Source: GCA-2688265 sp964527395 (lineage in GTDB: Archaea; Nanobdellota; Nanobdellia; Woesearchaeales; GW2011-AR9). From it: a DNA stretch of 5,415 nucleotides. The DNA lies in contig CAZGQD010000052.1 in NCBI GenBank assembly GCA_964527395.1, forward strand, positions 1-5,415, given 5' to 3'. The number at the start of each line of letters is the position of its first letter. Position 1 is the stretch's first letter. A program made the translations under genes and the position numbers. Below the pieces are notes generated by a model that saw nothing but the letters and a program-made list of their open reading frames with translations, made no database searches and was not told the DNA's origin. Positions 4,875-5,415 of this stretch are shown in pieces.

Positions 4875-5415
4875 ATGCAAAATAAAGAATTCCTGCCTCA
4901 AATTCAAGAAATAAGTAGCAAGATATACACTCTCAATGGGATTCAAGTGATGTTAGACTCTGATTTAGCGGAATTATATCAAGTTAGTATTAAGAGGTTA
5001 AATGAACAGGTAAAAAGAAATATTGAACGATTTCCAGAACATTTCTTGTTAAAATTAACTCCTAATGAAGTACGAATCTTGAGGTCGCAAATTGCGACCT
5101 CAAGTTTTGATTTACAAATAGAAAGCTCAAAATGGGGAGGAAGAAGATATCTTATCTATGCATTTACAGAACAAGGTGTAGCTATGCTCTCAGGCATCTT
5201 AAGAAGCAAAATAGCTATAGAAGTAAGTATCCAGATAATGAATTCTTTTGTAAATATGCGAAAATTCATCAAAAATAATGCTAATATTTTCCACAGAATA
5301 GATCATATTGAGAAAAAACAGATCACTTTTGAAACAAAAACAGAAAAAAACTTTGAGAGGATCTTTGATGCGATAGAAAACAAACAAATAACAAGAAAAC
5401 AAGGTATTTTCTTCA
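4875..5415 (+). CDS. ORF6N-domain DNA-binding protein, 3' end cut by the window
   Basis: The first 180 residues are visible and the frame stays open to the window edge. Residues 14-125 match the ORF6N domain: IYTLNGIQVMLDSDLAELYQV-like opening strands (17-37), the basic NEQVKRNIERFPEHF motif (43-57), LRSQIATSS (69-77), WGGRRY (87-92), and the hallmark FTEQGVAMLSGILRSKIAI (97-115). A charged helical stretch (about 130-175), likely coiled coil, follows. Related full-length proteins often carry a further C-terminal domain after a QGIFF-like motif, which is where this window stops. ORF6N proteins occur in phages, mobile elements and many small genomes, often alongside KilA-N-type domains, and are thought to bind DNA; their targets are mostly unknown. 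The start is the ATG with a well-placed TATA box and no ribosome binding site. A perfect 27-bp palindrome lies inside the gene. Confidence 0.88.
   Translation, partial: MQNKEFLPQIQEISSKIYTLNGIQVMLDSDLAELYQVSIKRLNEQVKRNIERFPEHFLLKLTPNEVRILRSQIATSSFDLQIESSKWGGRRYLIYAFTEQGVAMLSGILRSKIAIEVSIQIMNSFVNMRKFIKNNANIFHRIDHIEKKQITFETKTEKNFERIFDAIENKQITRKQGIFF
5078..5104. repeat. Perfect 27-bp palindrome inside the ORF6N gene
   Basis: Two 13-base arms, CTTGAGGTCGCAA (5078-5090) and TTGCGACCTCAAG (5092-5104), flank a single central A. It encodes roughly residues 69-76 (LRSQIATS), a segment conserved in the ORF6N family. In DNA it could be a dimer-type protein site. As RNA the arms would form an extremely tight hairpin, though the central pairs must open to form a loop. 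Confidence 0.9.

Noticed and set aside
5199..5402. 67-codon minus-strand frame under the ORF6N gene
   Set aside because: It is the Phe/Tyr-rich antisense of Lys/Asn-rich codons of a recognised protein.

Overview
The window looks like a piece of a small, AT-rich archaeal genome, plausibly of the DPANN type. The protein-coding signals point to archaea. Two genes have a TATA-like box centred about 25-27 bases upstream of the start codon and no Shine-Dalgarno sequence, which is the pattern of leaderless archaeal transcripts. Two others have a GGTG-type ribosome binding site that matches the archaeal 16S rRNA tail. The domain assignment is inferred; a bacterial candidate-phylum source is not excluded.

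Layout: (1) Positions 1-282 hold a candidate TATA promoter, a leader with mutually exclusive hairpins, a 42-residue zinc-ribbon microprotein and a hairpin plus T-tract terminator. (2) Positions 283-966 hold no confident gene. They contain a candidate structured RNA (376-504), a possible frameshifted or decayed membrane microprotein (554-731), several hairpins, and an 11-bp inverted repeat just upstream of the next gene. (3) Positions 967-4233 encode a 1088-residue adenosylcobalamin-dependent (class II) ribonucleotide reductase. It has an ATP-cone-like N-terminus, a roughly 215-residue Gln/Ala/Thr/Pro/Glu-rich linker, an inserted segment before the barrel, a normal catalytic core, a second Gln/Thr/Asn-rich linker and an atypical cysteine tail. 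(4) Converging on it from the other strand is a YbaK/EbsC-family aminoacyl-tRNA deacylase (4272-4736). (5) Across a 138-bp divergent promoter region lies an ORF6N-domain protein (4875 onward), cut by the window end and carrying a perfect 27-bp palindrome inside its coding sequence.

The genes do not form one operon: orientations alternate and each has its own promoter or terminator signals. Two housekeeping functions (dNTP synthesis and tRNA proofreading) sit beside a phage/mobile-element-type DNA-binding protein. The most unusual items are the domain architecture of the reductase, the unexplained structured intergenic region upstream of it, and the palindrome inside the ORF6N gene. No CRISPR array, tRNA, rRNA or insertion sequence was recognised.
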